Positions 6,086 through 13,431 are shown, counted from the first letter of the stretch. The stretch: 16,133 nt of DNA from DATKZS01 sp035527835 [NCBI: bacterium] (GCA_035527835.1 DATKZS010000145.1:1-16133), one strand, 5' to 3'. Numbers and translations are program-made. The notes: a model not told the origin generated them from the letters alone.

Positions 6086-7075
6086 ATGGACTTTCCGGGT
6101 TTTTCGCTGGACATGGGCTCATTGAAGCAGGCCCGGCGGCCCGACCCGGCCGTGCTCTACGACCTGCTCATCCTGGGCGGCGGGCCCGCGGCGATGACCG
6201 CGGCCATTTACGCCGCGCGCAAGATGCTTAAAGTAGCGGTGATCACCAGGGACTTCGGCGGCCAGCTCCTCGAGACCTCCGACGTCGAGAACTGGATCGG
6301 CTACCAGCAAATCAACGCCAAGGACCTGACCTCGAAATTCGAGGAGCACGTCAAGAGCTTTGACCTGCCGGTGGCCATGGGCGAGGCCGTGGCCCGCGTC
6401 GAAAAGGAAGATGAGGCCTTCAAGGTGACGACGGAGCAGGGCAAGATTTACAAGGCCTGGACCGTGCTCCTGGCCACCGGCAAGCACCACCGCTCCCTCG
6501 GCGTGCCCGGCGAAAAGGAACTGCTCGGAAGGGGCGTGGCCTACTGCGCCACCTGCGACGCGCCCTTTTACAAGAAGAAGCGGGTGGTCATCGCCGGAGG
6601 CGGCAACTCGGCCTTTACCACGGCCTTTGACCTGATGAAGGTTGAAGCCGCAATAACAATGATTAGCTTTTCCAAAGGGTGGCAGGCCGACGCCGAGCTC
6701 AGAAAGCGGATCGAGAGTTATGAAAAGGCCCGCCTCCTCGATAACCACGAAATCGTCAGGATCGAGGGAAAGGCCAAGGTGGAGGCCGTGAGAGCGAAAG
6801 ACCGGAAAACCGGAGCGGAACAGACGATCGCGTGCGACGGCATATTCGTTGAGATCGGACTCATCTCCAACACGGCGATGGTCAAGGACCTGGTGGCCCT
6901 GAATCCGCAGGGGGAAGTCGAGGTGGACTGCTCCTGCCGCACCGCGGTACCGGGGTTCTTCGCCGCGGGGGACGTGACTACCGTGCCCTACAAGCAGATC
7001 GTCATCGCCGCCGGCGAGGGATCCAAGGCCGCGCTGGCCGCGTACGATTACCTGGCCGCCGCCCGTAAAATCTGA
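6086..7075 (+). CDS. trxB: Thioredoxin-reductase-like FAD/CxxC oxidoreductase
   Basis: A 329-aa flavoprotein disulfide reductase of the low-molecular-weight TrxR/AhpF type. The FAD site is LGGGPAAMTAAIYAAR (30-45), the redox disulfide is Cys154-Ala-Thr-Cys157, the pyridine-nucleotide site is GGGNSA (171-176), and the FAD ribityl motif is AAGDVTTVPYKQ (293-304). The usual HRRxxxR motif that recognises the NADPH 2'-phosphate is not visible; the equivalent region reads SFSKGWQAD (194-202). NADH or another donor is therefore possible. An ~20-residue N-terminal extension precedes the FAD domain. ggagg lies five bases before ATG 6086. The next gene starts seven bases after its stop, so the downstream two-domain thioredoxin-fold protein is its likely partner. 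Confidence 0.9.
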   Translation: MDFPGFSLDMGSLKQARRPDPAVLYDLLILGGGPAAMTAAIYAARKMLKVAVITRDFGGQLLETSDVENWIGYQQINAKDLTSKFEEHVKSFDLPVAMGEAVARVEKEDEAFKVTTEQGKIYKAWTVLLATGKHHRSLGVPGEKELLGRGVAYCATCDAPFYKKKRVVIAGGGNSAFTTAFDLMKVEAAITMISFSKGWQADAELRKRIESYEKARLLDNHEIVRIEGKAKVEAVRAKDRKTGAEQTIACDGIFVEIGLISNTAMVKDLVALNPQGEVEVDCSCRTAVPGFFAAGDVTTVPYKQIVIAAGEGSKAALAAYDYLAAARKI

Positions 7076-7082
7076 GGAAGGA

Positions 7083-7949
7083 ATGGTAGCCATGCCGATT
7101 TTAGAGGACAAACAAAAAGAGCAGTTGCGCGGGCTGTTCGCCGGCCTGGACAATGAAGTAAATGTCGTGATGTTCTCGCGGGAGATCGAATGCGAGCACT
7201 GCCGCTTGACCCGCGACCTGCTTACCGAGGTCTCGACGCTGTCCGACAAGATCAAGCTCACGGTGAAGAACTTCGTGGAGGACAAGGAGGAGGTGTCGAA
7301 GTTCAAGCTGGACAAGATCCCTGCCACCGTGATCATGGGGGAAAAGGACTACGGCATCCGCTATTACGGCGTGCCCGCCGGGTATGAGTTCACCTCGCTG
7401 ATCGAGGACATCATCCTGGTCTCCCGCCGCGACCCGGGCCTGCCCCCGGAGGTGCTCGCCGAGCTCGCCAAGGTGGACCAGCCGGTGCACGTCCAGGTCA
7501 TGATCTCGCCCACCTGCCCCTACTGCCCCATGGCCGTGCGCACCGCCCACAAGCTGGCCATGGCCAACGACAACATCACCGCCGACATGGTCGAGACCAC
7601 CGAGTTTCCCCACCTCGTCCGGAAATACGACGTGCAGGGCGTGCCCCACACCGTGATCAACGAGTTCTACAGCTTCGTGGGACCGCTGCCCGAGCTGGAA
7701 ACCGCCTACGAGATCCTCCGCGCCCTGGGCAAGCCCGCCCCGCCCGTCCACGTCCACGCCGAAGAGGTATCCGGCGCCGGCGCCGTGCACGATCATGGTC
7801 ATGACCACGCGCACGACCACGACCATGAGCACGTCCACCAGCACGAGCACCAGGCCGCGCCGCCCCGCCCGTTCCAGGAAAAACCGGCGAAAAAGGCCCC
7901 TGAAAACAAAGCCGCCAGGCCCGACAAGAAAAAATCCAAAAAGAAGTGA
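7083..7949 (+). CDS. Glutaredoxin-like protein disulfide oxidoreductase with (HX)11 tail
   Basis: This 288-aa protein has two tandem thioredoxin folds, the layout of archaeal/thermophile PDO proteins and of the AhpF N-terminal domain. Active sites are Cys37-Glu-His-Cys40 and Cys145-Pro-Tyr-Cys148, with cis-Pro positions at Pro80 (KIPAT) and Pro188 (GVPHT). The fold ends near residue 217. After that comes an unusual tail: His223, His225, then eleven histidines at every second residue from 236 to 256 (HDHGHDHAHDHDHEH...), then a Pro/Lys-rich end (KKKSKKK). The tail should bind Zn, Ni, Cu or Co, though this is inferred. ATG 7083 has aggaagg just upstream; ATG 7092 is an alternative. It forms a two-gene unit with the TrxR-like gene, together equivalent to a split AhpF, but no ahpC is nearby. 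Confidence 0.88.
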   Translation: MVAMPILEDKQKEQLRGLFAGLDNEVNVVMFSREIECEHCRLTRDLLTEVSTLSDKIKLTVKNFVEDKEEVSKFKLDKIPATVIMGEKDYGIRYYGVPAGYEFTSLIEDIILVSRRDPGLPPEVLAELAKVDQPVHVQVMISPTCPYCPMAVRTAHKLAMANDNITADMVETTEFPHLVRKYDVQGVPHTVINEFYSFVGPLPELETAYEILRALGKPAPPVHVHAEEVSGAGAVHDHGHDHAHDHDHEHVHQHEHQAAPPRPFQEKPAKKAPENKAARPDKKKSKKK

Positions 7950-7957
7950 GGGAAAAA

Positions 7958-8485
7958 ATGAAGCCACAATTTAAGCGCACCTGCGACATGCTCTCCACCG
8001 CCCTGGACATGGAGAAAAAGGGCAAGGCCTTTTACCAGCGCGCCGGCAAGAAATGCAAGGACCCCAAGTGCCGCGACGTCTTCAAGATGCTCGCGGACCT
8101 GGAGGTCGAGCACATCGAGCGCATCCGGAAAATCTATGAGTCGCTCGAGAGCGGCGAGGGATGGTGCGACTGGGACGAGGAGGGGACGCATCCGGACCTG
8201 GGCCAGGTCTTCCGCGAGCTGACCTTCCGGCACGGCGCCGACATCACGGCGGACTCCACCGACCTCGAGGCCCTGGACACCGGGCTCGGCCTGGAAAAAG
8301 AAAGCATCAGCTTCTACCAGGAGGCCGCCAAGAAGGCGACGGACAAGGAGGAAAAGGAATTCCTCAAAGCCATGGTCGGCGAGGAAAAGATGCACCACCA
8401 GAGCCTGGCCGACATGAGGCTCTACCTCGAAAACCCCGCCGCCTGGTTCGCGGAACAGGAAAAGCCGCACCTCGACGGCGCCTGA
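7958..8485 (+). CDS. Rubrerythrin-like diiron ferritin-family protein, no rubredoxin domain
   Basis: A 175-aa ferritin-like four-helix protein with two ExxxxxY/ExxH halves: Glu19 (MEKKGKAFY) with Glu49-x-x-His52, and Glu113/Glu115 (EKESISFY) with Glu143-x-x-His146. This is the rubrerythrin-type diiron pattern. There is no C-terminal Cys4 domain; instead it ends LENPAAWFAEQEKPHLDGA, which I associate with stand-alone erythrin-like ferritin-family proteins of anaerobes. Four Cys (9, 33, 38, 70) occur in the first half. ATG 7958 is chosen over GTG 7946 because gaggg precedes it by five bases and the GTG overlaps the previous stop. Peroxide reduction is the probable role, with the electron donor unknown. 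This is the third rubrerythrin-family protein in the cluster. Confidence 0.85.
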   Translation: MKPQFKRTCDMLSTALDMEKKGKAFYQRAGKKCKDPKCRDVFKMLADLEVEHIERIRKIYESLESGEGWCDWDEEGTHPDLGQVFRELTFRHGADITADSTDLEALDTGLGLEKESISFYQEAAKKATDKEEKEFLKAMVGEEKMHHQSLADMRLYLENPAAWFAEQEKPHLDGA

Positions 8486-8494
8486 CCCGTCGGA

Positions 8495-8554
8495 GTGGCG
8501 CCGGTTTTTAACCGGTGCATGTCCGGATTCACGCCGGTTGCAAACCGGCGCCAC
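8495..8554. repeat. 60-bp palindromic element with perfect 13-bp ends
   Basis: gtggcgccggttt (8495-8507) and aaaccggcgccac (8542-8554) are perfect inverted repeats. Inside each half, short ccggtt/aaccgg hairpins can also form, so it can fold as one long or two short stems. It starts ten bases after the diiron gene's stop. The 4823-4880 element appears to be a decayed relative. Confidence 0.7.
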
Positions 8555-8599
8555 CCAGGAGTTGAGGAACATTCCATGCGCGGCAACAGCGGCGCGGGC

Positions 8600-8685
8600 G
8601 GGTCAGAGCTTCAGTTTTCAGTTAATCAGGGAATAGTCCAGGTATTGAGCGCCCCGAGATTAACTGAAAACTGAAGCTCTGACCC
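8600..8685. repeat. Perfect 28-bp inverted repeat
   Basis: Arms 8600-8627 and 8658-8685 are exact reverse complements over 28 bp, separated by a 30-nt loop. The arm contains two copies of ttcagtt. It lies in the 266-bp gap before the PfpI gene, just after the 8495 element, so this gap carries two unrelated palindromes in tandem. Confidence 0.8.
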
Positions 8686-8751
8686 GGAAGGTGTCCCGCC
8701 TGCCTGTAACCGGAGGCCGCCGGCGGAATCTAAATATTAAAGGAGACAGCC

Positions 8752-9273
8752 ATGTCGTTAAAAGGAAAAAGAGTCGCGGTGCTGGCCGCGGAATTATACG
8801 AGGACATCGAGCTGTGGTACCCGTACTATCGGCTCAAGGAAGAGGGCGCGGATGCGGTGATCGTGGGCACGGCGGGCGGGCCCGAGACGGTCAACTCCAA
8901 GCACGGCTATCCCGCGCCCATCGAGGCCCACGCCGACAAGGTGAAGCCGGGCGAGTTCGACGCCGTGATCGTGCCCGGCGGCTACGCCCCCGACCACCTG
9001 CGCCGCGACCCCAAGACCATCGCCCTGGTCAGGGAAATGAACGCCCAGGGCAAGCTGCTCGCCGCCATCTGCCACGGCGGATGGGTTCTGGCCTCCGCCG
9101 ACGCCGTCAGGGGCAAGAAGGGCACGTCCTTCTTCGCCATCCGGGACGACATGGTGAACGCCGGGCTTTCATGGTCGGACCGGGAAGTGGTCGTAGACAA
9201 AAATATCATCACCTCCCGCAAGCCCGCGGACCTGCCCGCCTTCATGCGCGAGGTGATAAAAAAGCTGCAATGA
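8752..9273 (+). CDS. DJ-1/PfpI-family protein
   Basis: A 173-aa single-domain protein of the DJ-1/PfpI class I glutamine-amidotransferase-like superfamily. The nucleophile elbow is AICHGG with Cys107-His108, and the acidic helper is in AAELYEDIE (Glu14 or Glu17). PfpI-like features include the IVPGGYAPDHLRRD segment (73-86). Members have been described as proteases, glyoxalases or deglycases and as oxidative/carbonyl-stress proteins; the exact activity cannot be told from sequence. ATG 8752 has aaggag eight bases upstream. Its place in an oxygen-defence cluster favours a stress-protection role. It is followed 71 bp later by the DUF255 gene. Confidence 0.9.
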   Translation: MSLKGKRVAVLAAELYEDIELWYPYYRLKEEGADAVIVGTAGGPETVNSKHGYPAPIEAHADKVKPGEFDAVIVPGGYAPDHLRRDPKTIALVREMNAQGKLLAAICHGGWVLASADAVRGKKGTSFFAIRDDMVNAGLSWSDREVVVDKNIITSRKPADLPAFMREVIKKLQ

Positions 9274-9344
9274 GCGGCCGCTCATGGCAATCGGTCCTGC
9301 AATCTAGCGAGGAGTGATTACCTTTTTAAAGAAGTGAGGAAACC

Positions 9345-11471
9345 ATGAACGGCGGCCAGTCACACCCGGCGGGAGCGCGCGCCAACCGGCTCATCCGCGA
9401 GAAAAGCCCGTACCTTCTGCAGCATGCGCACAATCCGGTGGACTGGTATCCGTGGGGCCCGGAGGCGTTAGCGGCCGCGCGGCAAGAGGACAAGCCGATC
9501 TTTCTTTCCATCGGCTACTCCACCTGCCACTGGTGCCACGTGATGGCGCGCGAGTCGTTCGAGGATCGCGAGGTCGCGGCGCTGATGAACGACGCCTTTA
9601 TCAACATCAAGGTTGACCGCGAGGAGCGGCCGGACCTCGACAGCGTGTACATGACCGCGGCCCAGCTCCTCTCCGGCGGAGGCGGATGGCCGCTCAATAT
9701 CATCCTCACCCCGGACCAGCGGCCCTTCTACGCCGCCACCTATCTGCCCAAGCATTCCCGCCTCGGCCGCGCCGGCATCATGGACCTCGTGCCCCGCATC
9801 AAAGACCTCTGGCGCTCCGGACGCGACAAGATCGCGAGCGTCGCCGGCCAGGTCACGGCCGCGCTCGACCGCCCCCTCGCCGAGTGCGGCGGCGAGGCCC
9901 CCGGCGAGGCCACGCTTCAAGCCGCCTTTGACCAGCTCGCCTCCATGCATGACCCGAAGAACGGCGGCTTCGGCCAGGCCCCCAAGTTCCCGACGCCCCA
10001 CAACATCACCTTCCTCCTCCGCTGCTGGAAGCGCTTCGGCGACCCGCGCGCCCTGGAAATGGCCGAGGCCGCGCTCCAGGCCATGCGCCGCGGCGGGATC
10101 TGGGACCACGCCGGCTTCGGCTTCCACCGCTACGCCACTGACGAGCGCTGGCTCGTGCCCCACTTCGAGAAGATGCTCTACGACCAGGCCCTGCTCGCCA
10201 CGGCCTATACCGAGGCCTGGCAGGCCACCGGCGACGAGGCCTACGCCAGGACCGTGGGCCGGATCTTCACCTACGTGCTCCGCGACATGACCTCGCCGGA
10301 GGGCGCCTTCTACTCGGCGGAGGACGCGGACAGCGAGGGCGTCGAGGGCAAGTTCTATGTCTGGACCGAGGCCGAGATCAGGGAGGTGCTGGCCCCGGCC
10401 GACGCGGACCTGCTGATTGAGGTCATGGCCGTGTCCGCCGCCGACAACGTGCCGGAAGGACCCGGGCTGCCGCCCGGCGCCAACATCCTGCATCTGCCGC
10501 GTCCGCTCCGCGAGACCGCCGCCCGCCTCAAAATGCGCGCCGGCGAGCTGGAAAGAAAACTGGACGCCGCCCTGGCCGAGCTCTACGGCGCCCGCGCCTC
10601 CCGCGTCAGGCCGCACCAGGACGACAAGGTCCTGGCCGACTGGAACGGCCTCATGATCTCCGCCCTGGCCCGCGCCGCCGCCGCCCTGAACGAGCCGGCC
10701 TACGCCGAGGCCGCGGCCAAGGCTGCATCCTTCGTGCTCGACAAGATGACCGACGGGCAAGGCCGCCTCTTCCACCGCTGGCGCGGCGGCGAAGCCGCGG
10801 TGCCCGGCTTCCTCGACGACTACGTCTTCATGGTCCGCGGCCTCACCGATCTCTACGAGGCCGTGTTCGATCCGCTTTACCTGAGGACCGCGGTCGCCTT
10901 GAACCGCATCGTGGCCGGGCATTTCCAGGACGCGGCGGGCGGCGGCTTTTTCCAGACCGCGGACGACGCCGAGGCGATCATCGCGCGGCACAAGGACGCC
11001 TACGACGGCGCCGTGCCCTCCGGCAACTCCGTGGCCATGATGAACCTGCTCCGCATCGGACGGCTCACCGCGGACCCCGCCCTCGAGCGCATGGCCGAGG
11101 GCGTGATCCGCGCCTTTTACTGTGCGGCCAGGAAGGCCCCCGCCGGGTTCACCGAGCTGCTCTCCGCCCTTGACTTCGCGCTGGGGCCGTCGGCGGAGGT
11201 CGTGATCGCCGGCGCCATCGAAGCTCCCGACACCGTGGCCATGATCCGGGCCTTGCGCGGCGCCTACGTTCCCAACAAAGTGCTTCTGCTCCGGCCCCCG
11301 GGCCGCGACTCAACGGCCGAAGACGTGATGCCGGAATTCGTGCAGGCCATGGCGGCGCGGGGCGGCAAGGCCACGGCCTACGTCTGCCGCAATTTTAATT
11401 GCGCCGAGCCGGTCACCGATCCCCGCCGCATGGTCGAGCTATTGGAAAATGTCCCCGCTCAAGGAGGTTGA
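9345..11471 (+). CDS. DUF255 thioredoxin-domain protein (YyaL/SPATA20-like)
   Basis: A 708-aa protein. The N-terminal thioredoxin-like DUF255 domain (about 10-170) starts with [20 protein letters not shown] and has the active-site-like Cys61-His-Trp-Cys64-His65-Val-Met. The long C-terminal part is an (alpha/alpha)6-barrel-like region with family-typical strings [27 protein letters not shown] and [10 protein letters not shown]. The biochemical role is unproven across the family; a disulfide/thiol function in the cytoplasm is plausible and there is no signal peptide. Length is normal to slightly long. ATG 9345 has gagga six to seven bases upstream. Its last codons contain aaggagg, which serves as the ribosome-binding site of the next small gene, so the two are coupled. 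Confidence 0.92.
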   Translation: MNGGQSHPAGARANRLIREKSPYLLQHAHNPVDWYPWGPEALAAARQEDKPIFLSIGYSTCHWCHVMARESFEDREVAALMNDAFINIKVDREERPDLDSVYMTAAQLLSGGGGWPLNIILTPDQRPFYAATYLPKHSRLGRAGIMDLVPRIKDLWRSGRDKIASVAGQVTAALDRPLAECGGEAPGEATLQAAFDQLASMHDPKNGGFGQAPKFPTPHNITFLLRCWKRFGDPRALEMAEAALQAMRRGGIWDHAGFGFHRYATDERWLVPHFEKMLYDQALLATAYTEAWQATGDEAYARTVGRIFTYVLRDMTSPEGAFYSAEDADSEGVEGKFYVWTEAEIREVLAPADADLLIEVMAVSAADNVPEGPGLPPGANILHLPRPLRETAARLKMRAGELERKLDAALAELYGARASRVRPHQDDKVLADWNGLMISALARAAAALNEPAYAEAAAKAASFVLDKMTDGQGRLFHRWRGGEAAVPGFLDDYVFMVRGLTDLYEAVFDPLYLRTAVALNRIVAGHFQDAAGGGFFQTADDAEAIIARHKDAYDGAVPSGNSVAMMNLLRIGRLTADPALERMAEGVIRAFYCAARKAPAGFTELLSALDFALGPSAEVVIAGAIEAPDTVAMIRALRGAYVPNKVLLLRPPGRDSTAEDVMPEFVQAMAARGGKATAYVCRNFNCAEPVTDPRRMVELLENVPAQGG

Positions 11472-11473
11472 TT

Positions 11474-11680
11474 ATGCCGGGACCTGGTAATAACCTGGAA
11501 AAGCTCACCTGGAAATGCGCGAGCTGCGGCTACACCCTGGCCCAGGACGTGCCGCCGTCAAAGTGTCCGTCCTGCGGCGAGGAGTGCGAGTTCCTGAACG
11601 CGAGCTGCTACACCCCCGATTGCGGCGGGACCGAGGCCGGGACGTTTGACCCCAGGATCGGAAAAAAGGACCTCAAGTGA
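11474..11680 (+). CDS. 68-aa Cys-rich rubredoxin-like protein
   Basis: A small soluble protein with seven cysteines: Cys15-x-x-Cys18, Cys31-x-x-Cys34, then Cys38, Cys45 and Cys50. The first four form a rubredoxin/zinc-ribbon knuckle pair (WKCASCGY...KCPSCG). The following CEFLNASCYTPDCGG adds a second Cys group not found in simple rubredoxins. It likely binds iron or zinc and may carry electrons, but metal and partner are not established. The start is ATG 11474, with aaggagg (11461-11467) six bases upstream inside the end of the previous gene. It leads a run of four short redox/metal genes (11474-12714). Confidence 0.85.
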   Translation: MPGPGNNLEKLTWKCASCGYTLAQDVPPSKCPSCGEECEFLNASCYTPDCGGTEAGTFDPRIGKKDLK

Positions 11681-11711
11681 ATGCTGGACCCAAAAGGCCG
11701 GGAGCGGGAGG

Positions 11712-12290
11712 ATGAAGGTGCTGGGCATCTACGGCTCGCCGCGGGCGGGCGGAAACTCCGACATCCTGCTCGACCATTGCCTGGACGGCGCGCGCGAGGC
11801 GGGGGCGGAGGTCATGCGGGTGTACGTCCGCGACCTCGGCGTCTCCGGCTGCCGCGAATGCGGCGGCTGCGACCAGACGGGCGAGTGCGTGCAGCAGGAC
11901 GACATGCAGAAGATCTATCCACTGCTCATCGAGGCCGACGCCATCATCGTGGCCACGCCCATGTTTTTTTACGCCATGCCCGCTAAGCTCAAGGCCGTGA
12001 TAGACCGCGCCCAGGCCATGTGGAGCCGGCGCAAGCTTAAAAAGCCCGTGAGCGAGTGGAAGAACCATACGAGCGGCAAGGGCTACATGATCGCGGTGGG
12101 CGCCACCAGGGGCAAGAACCTCTTCGATGGCGTCGAGTTCACCGCCAAATATTTTTTCGACGCCCTCGACATGAGCTACCAGCGCGGCCTCTTCTTCCGC
12201 CAGGTCGAGGGCAAGGGCGAAATCGAAAACCGGCCCGAGGCCCTGGAGCAAGCAAAGGCATTCGGGCGCGAAATCGCGTCCGCAAAATAG
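11712..12290 (+). CDS. Flavodoxin-fold NAD(P)H/FMN reductase, iron-sulfur-flavoprotein-like
   Basis: A 192-aa flavodoxin-like protein of the NADPH-dependent FMN reductase superfamily. The FMN phosphate loop is GSPRAGGNSDILLD (8-21). A compact cluster motif, Cys47-x2-Cys50-x2-Cys53-x5-Cys59 (CRECGGCDQTGEC), resembles that of archaeal and anaerobe iron-sulfur flavoproteins (Isf), where it holds a [4Fe-4S] centre. The second FMN-binding segment is ATPMFFYAMPAKLKAVIDR (79-97). Isf-type proteins reduce O2 or H2O2 or pass electrons from ferredoxin. ATG 11712 is preceded by ggagcgggagg, and M23 of the longer frame is the first residue of the fold. It sits 31 bp after the Cys-rich protein gene. Confidence 0.87.
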   Translation: MKVLGIYGSPRAGGNSDILLDHCLDGAREAGAEVMRVYVRDLGVSGCRECGGCDQTGECVQQDDMQKIYPLLIEADAIIVATPMFFYAMPAKLKAVIDRAQAMWSRRKLKKPVSEWKNHTSGKGYMIAVGATRGKNLFDGVEFTAKYFFDALDMSYQRGLFFRQVEGKGEIENRPEALEQAKAFGREIASAK

Positions 12291-12324
12291 AATGACTGAA
12301 TAATCTCCGATGAGGAGTCATGCC

Positions 12325-12510
12325 GTGTGGACCCCGAAACATTGCCCCGGTTACGAGACCTTCAAGAGCCTGCGGTCATTCACCTGCAAGTGCCCCTCGT
12401 GCGGCAAGGCCCACGAGATCTTCTCCGACGAGTTCGATAAGCCGCACACTTGCAAGGGCTGCGGCAAACCCATAGACTTCACCAAGTGCGAGATCGAAAG
12501 CTCAACCTGA
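12325..12510 (+). CDS. Small zinc-ribbon protein, 61 aa
   Basis: A short protein beginning (V/M)WTPKHCPGYETFKSL with seven cysteines: Cys7, Cys21, Cys23, Cys26, Cys43, Cys46 and Cys55. CPSC and CKGC knuckles form a probable zinc ribbon, and the sequence is hydrophilic throughout. The GTG at 12325 is preferred because gaggag (12312-12317) lies seven bases upstream and because the conserved-looking WTPKHCPGY start follows at once. The upstream ATG at 12310 has no ribosome-binding site. Function unknown; it could be a rubredoxin-like or regulatory metal-binding protein. It is sandwiched between the Isf-like flavoprotein and rubredoxin in one direction. Confidence 0.75.
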   Translation: MWTPKHCPGYETFKSLRSFTCKCPSCGKAHEIFSDEFDKPHTCKGCGKPIDFTKCEIESST

Positions 12511-12552
12511 TTCCGGCCCCGGCCGGAGAAAAAATCGGCAGGGAGGAGTTTA

Positions 12553-12714
12553 ATGAAGAAGTATGTATGCGGTGTATGCGGCTATGTTTACGATCCGGCC
12601 AAGGGCGACCCCGACGGCAACATCGCACCTGGAACGCCCTTTGACCAGCTCCCCGACGACTGGACCTGCCCCGTCTGCGGGGCCGAAAAGGACCAGTTCT
12701 ATCCGGAGGAGTGA
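12553..12714 (+). CDS. rub: Rubredoxin, 53 aa
   Basis: A complete canonical rubredoxin, [19 protein letters not shown] through [19 protein letters not shown]. The single Fe(SCys)4 site is Cys6, Cys9, Cys39 and Cys42, with the conserved YVYDP and the aromatic core. Length is the classical 52-54 residues. ATG 12553 has gggaggag about four to five bases upstream. It is a small cytoplasmic one-electron carrier and the expected donor for desulfoferrodoxin and the rubrerythrins in this cluster. No dedicated rubredoxin reductase is encoded here; the Isf-like flavoprotein or TrxR-like protein could fill that role, which is inference. Confidence 0.97.
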   Translation: MKKYVCGVCGYVYDPAKGDPDGNIAPGTPFDQLPDDWTCPVCGAEKDQFYPEE

Positions 12715-12725
12715 AGAGTTTTTTT

Positions 12726-12803
12726 TAACCGCGGAGACTTAAGAGACCGCAGAGAAATCAATTATAAAAAAATCCCTCTGCGTTCTCTGCGTCTCTGCGG
12801 TTA
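12726..12803. repeat. Imperfect hairpin repeat after rubredoxin
   Basis: Left arm 12726-12754 and right arm 12776-12803 pair with one gap and several mismatches (roughly 22 of 28) around an AT-rich loop. The right arm is a tandem of ctctgcgt words. A T-run precedes it and none follows, so it is not an obvious plus-strand terminator. Same tandem-word architecture as the 5325 and 5983 elements. Confidence 0.6.
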
Positions 12804-12831
12804 ATAAAATGATTATCGCTCGGGATGACTC

Positions 12832-13431
12832 ATGCCGCCGATCAAGAGAAAAAAGGACATTTACCGGGTGGGAGCGGGACGCGGCGACATCAAGCAGAAG
12901 CTCGCGGAGCTCGTCACCGCCGCTGACCCTGAACCGGAAATCACGGCCCTGCTCGGCCTTCCGCGCCGGCCCGTGATCAAGGCGCTGCTCGCCGAGCTCA
13001 TGGCCGGAGATGAGAAGGTCAAGGGCCGGCTGGTCGCCGCCGTGGGCCGGGTCGCCGCGGCCATGGCCGACGAGAACCTCGACGCGGCCCGCGACCTGAT
13101 GCGGCGCCAGATCTGGAACCTGAACGAGGACTCCGGAGGCTGCCCCCTCGGGACGCCGGAGGCCATGGCCGAGATCATGGCGAATCACGACGTCATGGCC
13201 CGGGAGTTCGCCCACGTCCTCGTCTCCTTCATCACGCCCGGCGGACTCCATCTTAACAACGAACGACTCATGCGCGGAGCGGTCTGGGGCATCGGACGGC
13301 TCGCGCAAAAACATCCCGGGCTCGTGGCCGACGCCGCGCCGTTGCTCGCCAGGATGATGGACGGGCCGGACCATGAGCTGCGCGATCTCGCCGCCACCGC
13401 CCTGGAGCGGCTGGGCCGAGAGGCAAGGTAG
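12832..13431 (+). CDS. DVU0298-family HEAT-like helical protein
   Basis: A 199-aa all-helical protein resembling the DVU0298 family of Desulfobacterota, with HEAT-like repeats. It has a basic N-terminus (PPIKRKKDIYR), helical pairs from about 20 to 95, a conserved-looking RRQIWNLNEDSGGCPLGTPEA block (91-111), then further helices (VMAREFAHVLVSF; RGAVWGIGRLA; HELRDLAATALERL). There are no catalytic motifs, one cysteine, no membrane segments. Function unknown; HEAT proteins usually mediate protein-protein contacts. ATG 12832 lacks a strong ribosome-binding site. It lies between rubredoxin and cydAB in the same direction, so a link to electron transfer or oxidase assembly is conceivable but unproven. 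Confidence 0.75.
   Translation: MPPIKRKKDIYRVGAGRGDIKQKLAELVTAADPEPEITALLGLPRRPVIKALLAELMAGDEKVKGRLVAAVGRVAAAMADENLDAARDLMRRQIWNLNEDSGGCPLGTPEAMAEIMANHDVMAREFAHVLVSFITPGGLHLNNERLMRGAVWGIGRLAQKHPGLVADAAPLLARMMDGPDHELRDLAATALERLGREAR

Noticed and set aside
8579-8671. Small ORF with gaggaa upstream in the gap before PfpI
   Set aside because: Most of it is the 28-bp inverted repeat and its loop, so the frame is explained by the palindrome.
4251-8685. CRISPR-like array, because of several palindromes at intervals
   Set aside because: The repeats differ from one another, spacing is irregular with genes between, and there are no cas genes.
9468-10991. 507-codon minus-strand open frame antisense to the DUF255 gene
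   Set aside because: Low-complexity Gly/Val/Glu/His composition and no start signals, while the plus strand has unmistakable family motifs.
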